A stretch of 64,000 nt of DNA from Poindextera sp041691315. GTDB taxonomy: Bacteria; Pseudomonadota; Alphaproteobacteria; Caulobacterales; Caulobacteraceae. A program made the position numbers and the translations under genes. Below the pieces are notes generated by a model. The model had not been told where the DNA came from. It ran no database searches and saw only the letters and a list, made by a program, of their open reading frames with translations. The stretch lies in the NCBI GenBank assembly GCA_041691315.1, contig JBEPUW010000022.1, positions 1 through 64,000 on the forward strand, written 5' to 3'. Shown one piece after another: positions 35,529-44,435 of the stretch (its first letter is position 1; each line of letters starts with the position of its first letter).

Positions 35529-36266
35529 ATGCAACAGGTTGCCATTCCGACCCCCGACGGCGACGCGCGCGCCTACACCTTCCAGCCCGAGGGAAAGGGT
35601 CCCTGGCCGGCGGTGATCTTCTTCATGGACGCGCCGGCGATCCGGCCGGCCCTGTTCCAGATGTGCGAGCGCCTGGCCTCCAACGGCTATTTCGTGCTGC
35701 TGCCCGACATGTTCTGGCGCGCCGGACCCTATGAGCCGATCAACATGGCCGAGGCGTTCAAGGACGAGGAGGCCCGCCGCGCCATCTTCGGCAAGTTTAT
35801 GGCCTCGACCGATCCGGTGCGCTCGACCCGCGACACCGGCGCCTTCCTCGACTGGCTGGCCAGGCAGCCCGAGGTGAAGGGCGATAAGGTCGGTGTCACC
35901 GGCTACTGCATGGGCGGCGGCCTGTCTTTGCGCGCCGCCGGCGAGTTCCCGGACCGCGTCGTCGCCTCGGCCGGCTTCCACGGCGGCCGGCTGGCCACCG
36001 ATGCGCCGGACAGCCCGCACCTCTTGGCGCCGAAGATCAAGGCCAAGGTCTATGTCGGCGGCGCCGACGAGGACGCCGGCTTCCCGCCCGAACAGGCCGA
36101 CCGCCTGCGCGAGGCGCTCACCGCCGCCGGGGTGGAGAACACCGTCGAGATCTACGCCGGCGCCAAGCACGGCTACGCCCCACCCGACATGCCCGTCTAC
36201 AACGAGGCGGCGTCAGAGCGGCACTGGCGCGAGATGCTGAAGCTTTTCGAGGAAAAGCTGAAATAG
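35529..36266 (+). CDS. Dienelactone hydrolase family protein
   Basis: 245 residues. Alpha/beta hydrolase with a Cys nucleophile in VTGYCMGGGLSL, acid in GGADEDAGF and His in KHGYAPPD, the dienelactone-hydrolase triad. AGAGGA lies about nine bases before the ATG. Likely third gene of the cobT-lldD unit, which is an odd mixture of cofactor and metabolic genes. Confidence 0.9.
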   Translation: MQQVAIPTPDGDARAYTFQPEGKGPWPAVIFFMDAPAIRPALFQMCERLASNGYFVLLPDMFWRAGPYEPINMAEAFKDEEARRAIFGKFMASTDPVRSTRDTGAFLDWLARQPEVKGDKVGVTGYCMGGGLSLRAAGEFPDRVVASAGFHGGRLATDAPDSPHLLAPKIKAKVYVGGADEDAGFPPEQADRLREALTAAGVENTVEIYAGAKHGYAPPDMPVYNEAASERHWREMLKLFEEKLK

Positions 36267-36282
36267 GAACCTCCACCCCAAC

Positions 36283-36379
36283 CGTCATCCCCCGCTGTAG
36301 CGAAGCGAAATGCGGAGGATCCATGAACACTGACCCTAAACGGTGTTCATGGGTGGCCCGGACAAGCCGGGCCATGACG
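36283..36379 (+). repeat. Complete 97-bp intergenic three-hairpin repeat
   Basis: Same length and stems as the copy at 2571-2667, with only scattered substitutions (GAAATGCGGAGGATCC in place of the perfect left hairpin arm). It lies 16 bases after the dienelactone-hydrolase stop, in a 238-base gap before the end of rpmB. Bases 36380-36504 hold no gene I can support. Confidence 0.85.
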
Positions 36380-36504
36380 GGGAAGATAGGTGCGCGTAAA
36401 TCCGCCTGGGCGCGGTTGGCGTCGCTGGCGGTTTGAAAAACCCTAGGCCCCCGTTTTGGCTGCTACGCGCCTCTGCTTCGCAGTCGCGGGGATGAGCGGA
36501 TTAG

Positions 36505-36813
36505 TTAGGCCGTCGCCGGAACCGCCGCAGTCGCGGTCAGCTTGGCCTTGACTTGGCGCTTGATCTTGCGGGCGCGGGCGGAGAGTTGGTCGTCGCGGGC
36601 CTTGACCAGATAGGGGTCGAGACCGCCGCGGAAATCCAGCGTGCGCAGGGCCGCATTGGTGATGCGCAGGTTGAAACCCTGGCCCAGCGCATCCGACTGC
36701 AGGCGGATGGTTTTCAGCGCCGGCAGAAAGCGGCGCTTGGACTTCATGTTCGAGTGACTCACATTGTGCCCGACCATCGGTCCGACGCCCGTGAGTTCGC
36801 AACGCCGCGACAT
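36505..36813 (-). CDS. rpmB: 50S ribosomal protein L28
   Basis: 102 residues. MSRRCELTGVGPMVGHNVSHSNMKSKRRFLP is the L28 N-terminus in full; the rest is basic as expected. It lacks the zinc CxxC pair of some L28 proteins, retaining a single Cys. Monocistronic and divergent from the DUF3108 gene. Confidence 0.97.
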   Translation of the reverse strand: MSRRCELTGVGPMVGHNVSHSNMKSKRRFLPALKTIRLQSDALGQGFNLRITNAALRTLDFRGGLDPYLVKARDDQLSARARKIKRQVKAKLTATAAVPATA

Positions 36814-36981
36814 TTGAGGAAACCTTCTTGGGGCAAAGCGTTTTTGGCCGTGGAGCTAGCCTCGGCCGAAGAGCGGGCGGTATAGGCGAAGGCCGCTTGT
36901 TGCGTCAAGACCAAGGGCGCCGCCGCAATTTCGCCGGGCGCCGCGGTCAGGACGTCCCGTCCCTGAAAGGAGCCTTCAAAT

Positions 36982-37809
36982 ATGAAAGCCCGATTGGCCC
37001 TCGCCGGCGTGCTGGCCCTTGCCCTGGCCGGCGCGGGCCAAGCCCAGCCGCCCGCGCCGTTGAAGATGAGCCTCGACTATGACGGTACGCTTTATCCGCT
37101 GAATCTGCTGCCGGTGAAGGTGCTGGTGGTGCACGCCGAAGGCCATTCGATGCCGGGCGGCTTCGGCACGGCGATCTCGATGAAAAGCTATGGCATCCTG
37201 CGCGCGCTGAAGCGGGTCGACATCGACGCTGAGAACCAGGGCCGCACCGGCGAGGACGGCCAAGCCTATCCCGCCGTCTTCAGCTACATCCACCATGACG
37301 GCAAGCGGGTTCGCCACGTGCACGTGACCTGGAGCCGGGGCGATGTGCAGGTGGCCTCGATGCCCCCTTATGGCGACCTGGGCAAGCCGGCGGCCACACT
37401 GGCCCAGAAACTGGCCGCCACCGATCCGCTGACCCAGTTCGTGCGCGTCGCCGTGGCGGCCGGGCCGCAGGCCATCTGCCGCGGGCCCGACCGGTTCTTC
37501 GACGGCAAGCAGCTCTATGAACTCGATTTCGGGCGGCCCGAGCCGGCCAACCTGACCAGCGACGACAAGGCCATGGGCCTGACCCACGGCGCACAGTGCA
37601 CCGTCCGCTTCACCGAAGTCGCCGGTTTCAAGCCCAAGCCGCCCGCCCAGCGCAACCAGGGCCTGACCAGCCCGATCACCATGGTCTTCGGCCAGATGGG
37701 CGCCGACGGCCCGTGGGTGGTGGCCAATATCCACGCCGACACGGTGATCGGACACGCCAATATCGCGCTGAAGAAGCTCAGCGTCTCGGGGCAGCGGCCG
37801 AAGCCTTGA
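36982..37809 (+). CDS. Exported DUF3108-like protein
   Basis: 275 residues with signal peptide MKARLALAGVLALALAGAGQAQ. Beta-rich body with YDGTLYPLNLLPVKVLVVHAEG and a C-terminal GPWVVANIHADTVIGHANIALKKL, like DUF3108 periplasmic proteins. Function unknown for the family. AGGAG lies about ten bases before the ATG. Runs toward the helicase gene; the 187 bases between hold nothing obvious. Confidence 0.65.
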   Translation: MKARLALAGVLALALAGAGQAQPPAPLKMSLDYDGTLYPLNLLPVKVLVVHAEGHSMPGGFGTAISMKSYGILRALKRVDIDAENQGRTGEDGQAYPAVFSYIHHDGKRVRHVHVTWSRGDVQVASMPPYGDLGKPAATLAQKLAATDPLTQFVRVAVAAGPQAICRGPDRFFDGKQLYELDFGRPEPANLTSDDKAMGLTHGAQCTVRFTEVAGFKPKPPAQRNQGLTSPITMVFGQMGADGPWVVANIHADTVIGHANIALKKLSVSGQRPKP

Positions 37810-37996
37810 GGCTTGTGTCCAGCTTAGCCGCAGCTACCATATCTCGTAGGGAACAAAGGCCGAATCCGCCGAGGTCGCCGATTCGGACTTGATTCGTTTC
37901 GCCAGCGTTCCCAAGCGTTTACCACGATCATTAATGCGTCGACCGAACGGCCCGCCACCCTTGTTCGGGGCGGTGGAATCCTCCACTTTCTCTTTC

Positions 37997-40537
37997 ATGA
38001 GCGTGCGTTCGCCTGGGCCGGCGCCGTCGCGGCTGGTCGCCGTGCTGGGCCCAACCAATACCGGTAAGACCCATCTGGCGGTCGAGCGCATGCTAGGCCA
38101 CGCCTCGGGCATGATCGGCCTGCCGCTGCGGCTCTTGGCCCGCGAGATCTACGATAGGGTGGTCAAGACGCGCGGGGTGCGCTCGGTGGCCCTGATCACC
38201 GGCGAGGAAAAGATCATCCCGCCCAGGCCGCAATATTATGTGGCCACGGTCGAGGCCATGCCGCTGGACCGGGCCGTGGAGTTCCTGGCCGTCGACGAGA
38301 TCCAGCTGTGCGCCGATCCGGAGCGCGGCCACGTTTTCACCGACCGGCTGCTGCATGCGCGCGGCAAGGCCGAGACCATGCTGCTGGGCGCGGCCACCAT
38401 GGCGCCGCTAATCCGCCGCCTCTGCCCCGACGCCGAGATTGTCGGGCGGGAACGCTTCTCGCGCCTGACCTATGACGGCCCGCGCAAGCTCAGCCGCCTA
38501 CCGCGGCGCTCGGCCGTGGTCGGCTTTTCGGCCGAGGCGGTCTACGCCATCGCCGAGCTGATTCGCCGCCAGCGCGGCGGGGCGGCGGTGGTGATGGGCT
38601 CGCTCAGCCCGCGCACCAGGAACGCCCAGGTCGCCCTCTTCCAGTCCGGCGAGGTGGATTTTCTGGTCGCCACCGACGCCATCGGCATGGGCCTGAACAT
38701 GGATTTGGGCCATGTGGCCTTCGCCGGCCTGCGCAAGTTCGACGGGCGGCGCACCCGCTGGCTGGCGGCCCAGGAGATCGGCCAGATCGCCGGACGCGCC
38801 GGCCGCTACCTGCGCGACGGGACCTTCGGGGTCACCGGCGACTGCCCGGACATCGACCCGGACCTGGCCGCTCAGGTGGAGAACCACGCCTTCGAGCCGG
38901 TGCTGGCCGCCGAGTGGCGCAACAGCCGGCTGGATTTCGATTCGCTGACCGAGCTGCAGCGCTCGCTGGCCGCGCCGCCGCCGAGGGCTGGCCTGAAACT
39001 CTCCGAGGAGAGCCTGGACGAGACGGTGTTGAACAAGCTGGCCGAGGACGAGGACATCCGCCGGCGCGCCAAGGACCGCTCCAATCTCGCCCGGCTGTGG
39101 GACGTCTGCCAGACGCCGGACTTCCGCAAGACCACGCTCGAGGACCACACCCGCTTCGCCTACACGGTCTTCCATCACCTGACCGAGCGCAATCGCCGCA
39201 TCCCGGAGGATTGGGTCGAGGGTCAGTTCCGCGGCCTCGACCGGCTGGACGGCGACATCGACGCGCTGTCGGCCAGGCTGGCCAGCGTGCGCACCCTGGC
39301 CTACGTCGCCAACCGTTCCGACTGGCTGCGCGATCCGGCCCATTGGCAGGGCCGCACCCACGGGCTGGAGGATCGCCTCTCCGACACCCTGCACGAGCGG
39401 CTGATGCAGCGGTTCATCGACCGGCGCACCAGCGCCCTGATGCGCGGCCTGAACGTCAGCGACACCTTGATGGCCGGTATCGCGGCGGACGGGGCGGTCA
39501 CCGTCGTGGGCCACTTTGTCGGCCGGTTGATCGGCGCCCATTTCGACCCGGCGCGCGGCGCGAGCGCGCTGGAGGACAAGGCCCTGCGCGCGGCGGCCGA
39601 GCGCGCGATCGGGCCGGAGGTCGCGCGAAGGCTGGGCCGGCTGGCGGCCGAGGCCGACGACGCCTTTTCCATCCTGCCGAACGGCATGCTGCTCTGGCAT
39701 GGCCAGGCCACCGGCCAGCTGAATGGTGGCGGACCGTTCTCGCCGCGCGTGCGCCTGCTCGGCGAGCTTGGCCCCGCGCCGACGCGCGAGCGGGCGGTTC
39801 GGCGGCTGGAGGCTTTCGTGGCGGCTGAGGCCGCGCGGCGCCTGCGGCCCTTGCGGGCGCTGAAGTCGGCGGTATCCGAGGGGCGCATCAAGGGCCTGGC
39901 GCGCGGCCTGGCCTATCGGCTGGTCGAGGCCGGCGGCGTCATCGACCGCGGTCCCGTGGAGGCCGATGTGCGCGCGCTGAGCCAGGTCGAGCGGCGCATC
40001 CTGCGCGGCTTCGGCGTCCGTTTCGGCGCCTTCAGCCTCTTCCTGCCGCAACTGCTGGCCGCAAATGCGCTCGACTTCACCGCCGCCTTTGCCGCGCTCT
40101 GGTCGCCTGATTGGCGACCCACAGCCGGCTCGGTCGTGGCCCTGCCCGAGCCGGTCCCCGCCGCGACGACGCTGGCGGCGTTGGGCCTGCGCGCCGTTGG
40201 CGGACTGGCCGCGCCGGTTGAAGCGCTGGAAAAGCTGGACGAACTGCTGCGCGCCGCGCCACGCGCGTCAGGCGCCGCGGCCCTGGATGACGCCGCCATC
40301 GCCCGCCTGGGCTGGAGCCGACCCGAGACCGAGCAGACCCTGCGTGGCCTGGGCTTCCTGCGCGCCCGCAAGACCGCTGATGACGCTGTCTCGGCCTGGC
40401 GGCGGCGAGCCCCGCAAAAGCCGCAGCCGGCTAAGGTCGCGCCGACCGCCTCGCCTTTCGCGGCCCTGGCCGCGCTGACCCCGCCGGCCAAGCGCCGGCC
40501 AAGGCGCAAGCGCCCGCGCCGCGCCGCCGCCTCATGA
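37997..40537 (+). CDS. SUV3/MgpS-like superfamily 2 RNA helicase
   Basis: 846 residues. Walker A GPTNTGKTHLA, DEIQ box FLAVDEIQLC, motif VI QIAGRAGRYLRDG, with a long C-terminal extension ending in an Arg/Lys-rich tail. Bacterial relatives of mitochondrial SUV3 act in RNA turnover. The frame is open to a TTG at 37889; I choose ATG 37997 because GPTNTGKTHLA begins just after it in relatives, but 37934 is possible. ATGA overlap couples it to the S4 gene. Confidence 0.88.
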   Translation: MSVRSPGPAPSRLVAVLGPTNTGKTHLAVERMLGHASGMIGLPLRLLAREIYDRVVKTRGVRSVALITGEEKIIPPRPQYYVATVEAMPLDRAVEFLAVDEIQLCADPERGHVFTDRLLHARGKAETMLLGAATMAPLIRRLCPDAEIVGRERFSRLTYDGPRKLSRLPRRSAVVGFSAEAVYAIAELIRRQRGGAAVVMGSLSPRTRNAQVALFQSGEVDFLVATDAIGMGLNMDLGHVAFAGLRKFDGRRTRWLAAQEIGQIAGRAGRYLRDGTFGVTGDCPDIDPDLAAQVENHAFEPVLAAEWRNSRLDFDSLTELQRSLAAPPPRAGLKLSEESLDETVLNKLAEDEDIRRRAKDRSNLARLWDVCQTPDFRKTTLEDHTRFAYTVFHHLTERNRRIPEDWVEGQFRGLDRLDGDIDALSARLASVRTLAYVANRSDWLRDPAHWQGRTHGLEDRLSDTLHERLMQRFIDRRTSALMRGLNVSDTLMAGIAADGAVTVVGHFVGRLIGAHFDPARGASALEDKALRAAAERAIGPEVARRLGRLAAEADDAFSILPNGMLLWHGQATGQLNGGGPFSPRVRLLGELGPAPTRERAVRRLEAFVAAEAARRLRPLRALKSAVSEGRIKGLARGLAYRLVEAGGVIDRGPVEADVRALSQVERRILRGFGVRFGAFSLFLPQLLAANALDFTAAFAALWSPDWRPTAGSVVALPEPVPAATTLAALGLRAVGGLAAPVEALEKLDELLRAAPRASGAAALDDAAIARLGWSRPETEQTLRGLGFLRARKTADDAVSAWRRRAPQKPQPAKVAPTASPFAALAALTPPAKRRPRRKRPRRAAAS

Positions 40538-40845
40538 GCGAGACGGACGGCTGCCGCATCGACGTGTGGCTGTGGCGCGCGCGGTTTTTCAAGACCCGTT
40601 CGCTGGCCGCCCGCTTCGTCGAGACTGGCCGGTTGCGACTGACGCGCGGGCCGGCCGAGAGCCGCATCGACAAGCCCGGACGCACTCTGAAACCCGGCGA
40701 CAGCCTGGTCTTCGCCCTCGGCGGCCGGCTGATCGCGGTCAGGGTAGAACAGCTTGGCGAGCGTCGCGGACCAGCCGACGAGGCCAGGGGCCTCTACGCC
40801 CCATTGCAGAATCCCTCACCGGGCGATGAGCAGACTGCGCATTGA
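40534..40845 (+). CDS. S4-domain RNA-binding protein (Hsp15-like)
   Basis: 103 residues. S4 fold: CRIDVWLWRARFFKTRSLAARFVETGRLRL is the classic Hsp15/RlmN-side S4 opening, then PGRTLKPGDSLVFALGGRLIAVRV. Binds structured RNA, possibly stalled 50S subunits. Overlaps the helicase stop by four bases, so the two are co-translated and may act together on RNA. Confidence 0.9.
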   Translation: MSETDGCRIDVWLWRARFFKTRSLAARFVETGRLRLTRGPAESRIDKPGRTLKPGDSLVFALGGRLIAVRVEQLGERRGPADEARGLYAPLQNPSPGDEQTAH

Positions 40846-40909
40846 CAAGCGCCGTGCATCCCCCAAATAGACGCGGCTCCCGCCGCACCGGCCCTTAGAC
40901 GAGTTCTCG

Positions 40910-41251
40910 ATGACCTACATCGTCATGGATGCATGCATTAAGTGCAAATACATGGACTGCGTGGAGGTGTGCCCGGTCGACTGCTTCTATGAGGGCGAGA
41001 ATTTCCTCGCCATCCATCCGGACGAGTGCATCGACTGCGGCGTCTGCGAGCCGGAATGTCCGGTGGACGCGATCAAGCCGGACACCGAGGACGAACCCGA
41101 CGGCAAGTGGCTGAAGATCAACACCGAATTCGCCAAGGTCTGGCCGAACATCACGCTTAAGGGCGTTGCGCCGGCTGACGCCGACGACTTTGAACGCGAA
41201 ACCGGAAAGTTCGAGAAATACTTCAGCGATAAACCCGGCAAGGGCTCTTGA
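40910..41251 (+). CDS. fdxA: 7Fe ferredoxin FdxA
   Basis: 113 residues. The nine cysteines C9, C12, C17, C21, C25, C40, C43, C46 and C50 match Azotobacter FdI numbering plus one: C9, C17 and C50 for a 3Fe-4S cluster and C21, C40, C43 and C46 for a 4Fe-4S cluster. Low-potential electron carrier. Third gene after the helicase and S4 genes, common in alphaproteobacteria. Confidence 0.96.
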   Translation: MTYIVMDACIKCKYMDCVEVCPVDCFYEGENFLAIHPDECIDCGVCEPECPVDAIKPDTEDEPDGKWLKINTEFAKVWPNITLKGVAPADADDFERETGKFEKYFSDKPGKGS

Positions 41252-41526
41252 CGCCCGGGCGCTCCGGCTCGCAACCCTTTCATCGCGTTCATTTTTGTGA
41301 TACTATTGCAACTGACGTGGGGCGCGGGTCGCGCTTTGGCGTCATGGTTGAAGAATAGCCGTCCTAGCTGACGCGCGCCTGATCGAAGGCGAAGGGTGTC
41401 GTAAACGATATTCGTAAACCGGGTCCACGCCGCCCGCTTGCCTTTGCGGGCGCGGCGCTGTCACCCGTCGCGACTTAAGGACGGTCCCGGCCCTGGTGGG
41501 GTCTAAAGGACTTTAAGAGGACAACA
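41252..41526 (+). other. 275-base leader/intergenic region before carD
   Basis: No gene seen. It contains a CGCCCGC/GCGGGCG hairpin (41431-41437 with 41446-41452), a TAAACGATATTCGTAAACC repeat of CGTAAAC just before it, and AAGAGGA 6-7 bases before the carD ATG. The hairpin could end fdxA transcription or be a carD leader structure. Confidence 0.5.
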
Positions 41527-42030
41527 ATGAACAAGAGCGCTCACGATTTTTCCCTTGGCGATCACGTCGTCTATCCGGCGCACGGCGTCGGCACGGTGGT
41601 GGGGATCGAGAACCAGGAAGTCGCCGGCCTCACTCTCGAAGTCTATGTGATCACCTTCGACCACGAGAAGATGACCCTGCGCGTTCCGACCAAAAAGGCC
41701 AAGACCGCCGGCCTGCGCGCGCTCGCCGCTGGCCTGGTGGTGACGCAAGCCCTGACCACGCTGAAGGGCCGCGCGCGCATCAAGCGCACCATGTGGAGCC
41801 GCCGCGCCCAGGAATACGAAGCCAAGATCAACTCCGGCGACCTGATCTCGATCGCCGAGGTGGTGCGCGACCTGCACCGCGCCGAGAACCAGCCGGAACA
41901 GTCCTATTCCGAGCGTCAGCTCTACGAATCGGCGCTGGACCGCATGGCGCGCGAAGTGGCCGCGATCGAGCAGATCGACCGCGACGCCGCCATCGCCGTC
42001 CTCAACAAGTCGCTGCAGAAGGCCGCCTAG
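41527..42030 (+). CDS. carD: CarD/CdnL-family RNA-polymerase-binding regulator
   Basis: 167 residues. N-terminal RNAP-interacting Tudor-like domain (FSLGDHVVYPAHGVGTVVGIENQEV) followed by a helical DNA-binding domain (SIAEVVRDLHRAENQPEQSYSER). CdnL-type proteins stabilise rRNA open promoters; in Caulobacter CdnL supports growth genes. Stop overlaps the convergent thermonuclease gene stop. Confidence 0.94.
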   Translation: MNKSAHDFSLGDHVVYPAHGVGTVVGIENQEVAGLTLEVYVITFDHEKMTLRVPTKKAKTAGLRALAAGLVVTQALTTLKGRARIKRTMWSRRAQEYEAKINSGDLISIAEVVRDLHRAENQPEQSYSERQLYESALDRMAREVAAIEQIDRDAAIAVLNKSLQKAA

Positions 42031-42785
42031 CGGTCCTTTAAGAGTTCTATCGGCTCGGGATGGTCGATCCGCATCTGACCGTCCCAGCCGATCATGCCCC
42101 GCACACGGATCAATCGCCCGGCCAGGCTGGCCGGCGCCATTCCGGCCGCCGCCAGATCGCCGACCGCACGCGGATCGATCACGGCCGCGAAACCTGAGTG
42201 GGTCTGGGTAAAGTCGAGATAGGTCCCGCTCCTGGCCGGGGTTACACTCACCACCCGGCCCTCGACGATCTGAAAGCCGTGAGTGTCGCGGGTCACCTCC
42301 TGTGGCAGACGCACCTCGTAGTCGGGCATCGCCCACAAGCCGCGCCGCGCTTTTCGAGCCCGGGCCTCATCGGCGAACATGGTCGCGGCCAGGGCGCGGT
42401 TGTCAGCGAAGGTGCGCACCCGCGCCCAGCCGTCGCGCAACAGGGCGGCCTCGACCCAGGTCCGCCCATCGACCAGCCGCACCTGAGCCAGCGCCCGGCC
42501 GCGCGGATCGCGCCGCACCCCGCCATAGAAGAGTTGCACCTGTCGCCCCAGCACCAGCCGATTCAAGTCGGCCTGCGAGCCCGCCCCGCCCGGCTCGTCC
42601 ATCCACGGCGTCTCGATCCCCGACAGCCGGACGTTCAGGCCATTGTCCAGCACCAGCTCATCGCCGGAGGCGACGGAGACCACCTTGCCGCGCTCGCCGG
42701 CGGCCAGCCGGTCGAGCGCGCCGCCCTCGCCGCATCCGGCCAGCCCAAGCGCCATCGCAATCCATGCCACGAGCAGCCTTCGCAA
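42027..42785 (-). CDS. Lipoprotein thermonuclease (SNase-like) family protein
   Basis: 252 residues. Lipoprotein signal MRRLLVAWIAMALGLAGC. SNase OB-fold: VASGDELVLDNGLNVRLSGIETP, RDPRGRALAQV and WVEAALLRDGWARV, then LWAMPDYEV. An extra C-terminal OB-like module (about 170-250). Secreted or outer-membrane-bound nuclease, or a nucleic-acid-binding relative. It directly borders the island's left junction. Confidence 0.85.
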   Translation of the reverse strand: MRRLLVAWIAMALGLAGCGEGGALDRLAAGERGKVVSVASGDELVLDNGLNVRLSGIETPWMDEPGGAGSQADLNRLVLGRQVQLFYGGVRRDPRGRALAQVRLVDGRTWVEAALLRDGWARVRTFADNRALAATMFADEARARKARRGLWAMPDYEVRLPQEVTRDTHGFQIVEGRVVSVTPARSGTYLDFTQTHSGFAAVIDPRAVGDLAAAGMAPASLAGRLIRVRGMIGWDGQMRIDHPEPIELLKDR

Positions 42786-42815
42786 CGCCCCACCCTTTGC
42801 GCTATGACCGGACCG

Positions 42816-42859
42816 TCGCGGCCGGGTAGCTCAGCAGGACAGAGCAGCGGTTTCCTAAA
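42816..42859 (+). repeat. attL: dead 5' half of the tRNA-Arg gene
   Basis: 44 bases identical, except for one position, to 62351-62394, which is the 5' end of the intact tRNA-Arg. It covers the acceptor, D-arm and anticodon-loop 5' part (to CCTAAA) and then diverges. The one change (C for T in the D-loop) is consistent with relaxed selection on this copy. It marks the left island boundary. Confidence 0.9.
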
Positions 42860-42979
42860 GCGCTGAGGTGGCCATTTCGGCCGGTTTCATCACGTTTCAG
42901 GCCGCCGCAGAACTCCTTGTAAATTATGGCCTTGGCCTTTCTATCGGTCGCAATCGCGGCTATGTTGTTTCGGGTCAAT

Positions 42980-43011
42980 GTGCCCCATACGTGCCCCTTT
43001 TTCCTGGGGCA
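42980..43011 (+). promoter_or_regulatory. Paired GTGCCCC sites next to the integrase
   Basis: GTGCCCC at 42980-42986 and 42991-42997, exactly 11 bp apart, plus an inverted TGGGGCA at 43005-43011. Matching 11-bp-spaced pairs lie at 62285-62302 and 62479-62496. Positions near both island ends suggest arm-type integrase binding sites. Inferred. Confidence 0.55.
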
Positions 43012-43043
43012 GAGCCGGAAGCAACATCCCGAGGTGGCGGCAG

Positions 43044-44435
43044 ATGGCAACCCAGAAACTGGACGACAAGACGATTAAGACTGCCCGGACCACTGTGGCG
43101 AAGCGGATCGAAATGTGGGATGAGCAGACCCCTGGACTTTGCCTTCGCGTGTCAGCACGGCGGGGTAAGCCAGGCGAGCCGGACCGCCAAACGAAGGTCT
43201 GGGTTTGGCGCTACCGGACACTCGATGGCCGCCAACCGCGCCTAACCCTCGCAGCCTACTCGGATACACACGGCCTGAAATGGGCTCGTCTAGAAGTCGA
43301 GGAATGGCGCGTCCGAGTTCGCAAGGGTGAAGACCCGGCCGGGACCAAGCGCGCCGATAAGGCACGGGCGAGGGCTGAGCCGCTGAAAACCTTCGATGAT
43401 CTCGCCGACGCGTTTATCACCGCATCCGAAAAGGGCCATTGGAAGCCACGTAGAAAGCAAAAGCGGCCGCGCACCATCGCCGACGAGACCGCGATCCTGA
43501 CGCGCTACATCCGGCCCACACTTGGCGGTCAGCGCATCGAGGCGATTGACCGCAAGATGATCAGCAAGGTGCTGAACGACATGTTGGACCGTGGGATCGG
43601 CGCGCAGACCAACCGCACCCATGCAGTGATCCGACAAGTCTTAGCCTACGGCGTGGATCGGGAACGCATCGAGTGGAACCCGGCCGCCCAGATTGCCAAG
43701 CCTGCCAGCGAGAAGGCGCGCGCGCGCACACTCACCGACGATGAACTCAGCCGGCTTTGGAACATCTGCGAGAATTGCCCAGCTGAACTTCGGGCGCCGC
43801 CCAAGGAGGGCGAGACAATCGGTGCGAGACTTTACGTCAGCCGCGCCATGCGAATTGCGGTTCAGCTCGCCACACTTCTATTGGTCCGACGCAACGAGAT
43901 CGCCGGCATGGCGGTCTCCGAATTGGACCTCGACAGGGCGACGTGGCTTATTCCGGCCGAGCGCATGAAGGCTGGCGCACCACACCTTGTGCCGCTTCCA
44001 CCGAGGGCTGTGGCTTTTATCGGAGAGGCGTTGAAGCTGGCGGCGGGCGACCGCAGCGATGAGCCACCGTACGTTTTCCCTTCGCCCCGCGACCGTGAAA
44101 GGCCGATCCGACCCGACGCTATAACACACGCCATGGCCCATCTATGCCTCGTACTCGGGATCAAGAATGCATCCCCCCATGACATCCGCCGAACCGGTAG
44201 CACGACGCTGACATCCGAGCGGCTAGGCTTCATTCCACTAATCCGCTCCAGGGTTTTGAGTCACGGTAGCGATACGGGCGGCGGCGCGCCCGTTTCGTCA
44301 AACCACTACGATGTGAACGAATACCTGTCTGAAAAGCGCAAGGCGCTTACAGCCTGGGAGGGGCTGTTGCTTGAGATCGTTGGCGATCGCGAGAGGCCCA
44401 CGAACGTTGCTCCGATTCGAGGCGTCGCCAATTGA
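43044..44435 (+). CDS. int: P4-type tyrosine integrase of the island
   Basis: 463 residues from ATG 43044 with GAGGTGG upstream; a longer start at 42978 would cover the GTGCCCC sites. N-terminal DUF4102 arm-binding domain, SAM-like core-binding domain (about 115-205), then the catalytic domain: Arg in LLVRRNEIAGM, H-x-x-R in HDIRRTG, and Tyr in SNHYDVNEYL. It recombines the island with the tRNA-Arg gene. Its stop overlaps the next gene's TTG start. Confidence 0.93.
   Translation: MATQKLDDKTIKTARTTVAKRIEMWDEQTPGLCLRVSARRGKPGEPDRQTKVWVWRYRTLDGRQPRLTLAAYSDTHGLKWARLEVEEWRVRVRKGEDPAGTKRADKARARAEPLKTFDDLADAFITASEKGHWKPRRKQKRPRTIADETAILTRYIRPTLGGQRIEAIDRKMISKVLNDMLDRGIGAQTNRTHAVIRQVLAYGVDRERIEWNPAAQIAKPASEKARARTLTDDELSRLWNICENCPAELRAPPKEGETIGARLYVSRAMRIAVQLATLLLVRRNEIAGMAVSELDLDRATWLIPAERMKAGAPHLVPLPPRAVAFIGEALKLAAGDRSDEPPYVFPSPRDRERPIRPDAITHAMAHLCLVLGIKNASPHDIRRTGSTTLTSERLGFIPLIRSRVLSHGSDTGGGAPVSSNHYDVNEYLSEKRKALTAWEGLLLEIVGDRERPTNVAPIRGVAN

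Noticed and set aside
57..36379. Peptide beginning MARLVRATHEH as a real small protein
   Set aside because: It is a translation of the folded intergenic repeat, found in all copies without consistent start or stop.
42816..42859. Second functional tRNA gene
   Set aside because: Only the 5' half is present; sequence diverges after the anticodon loop.
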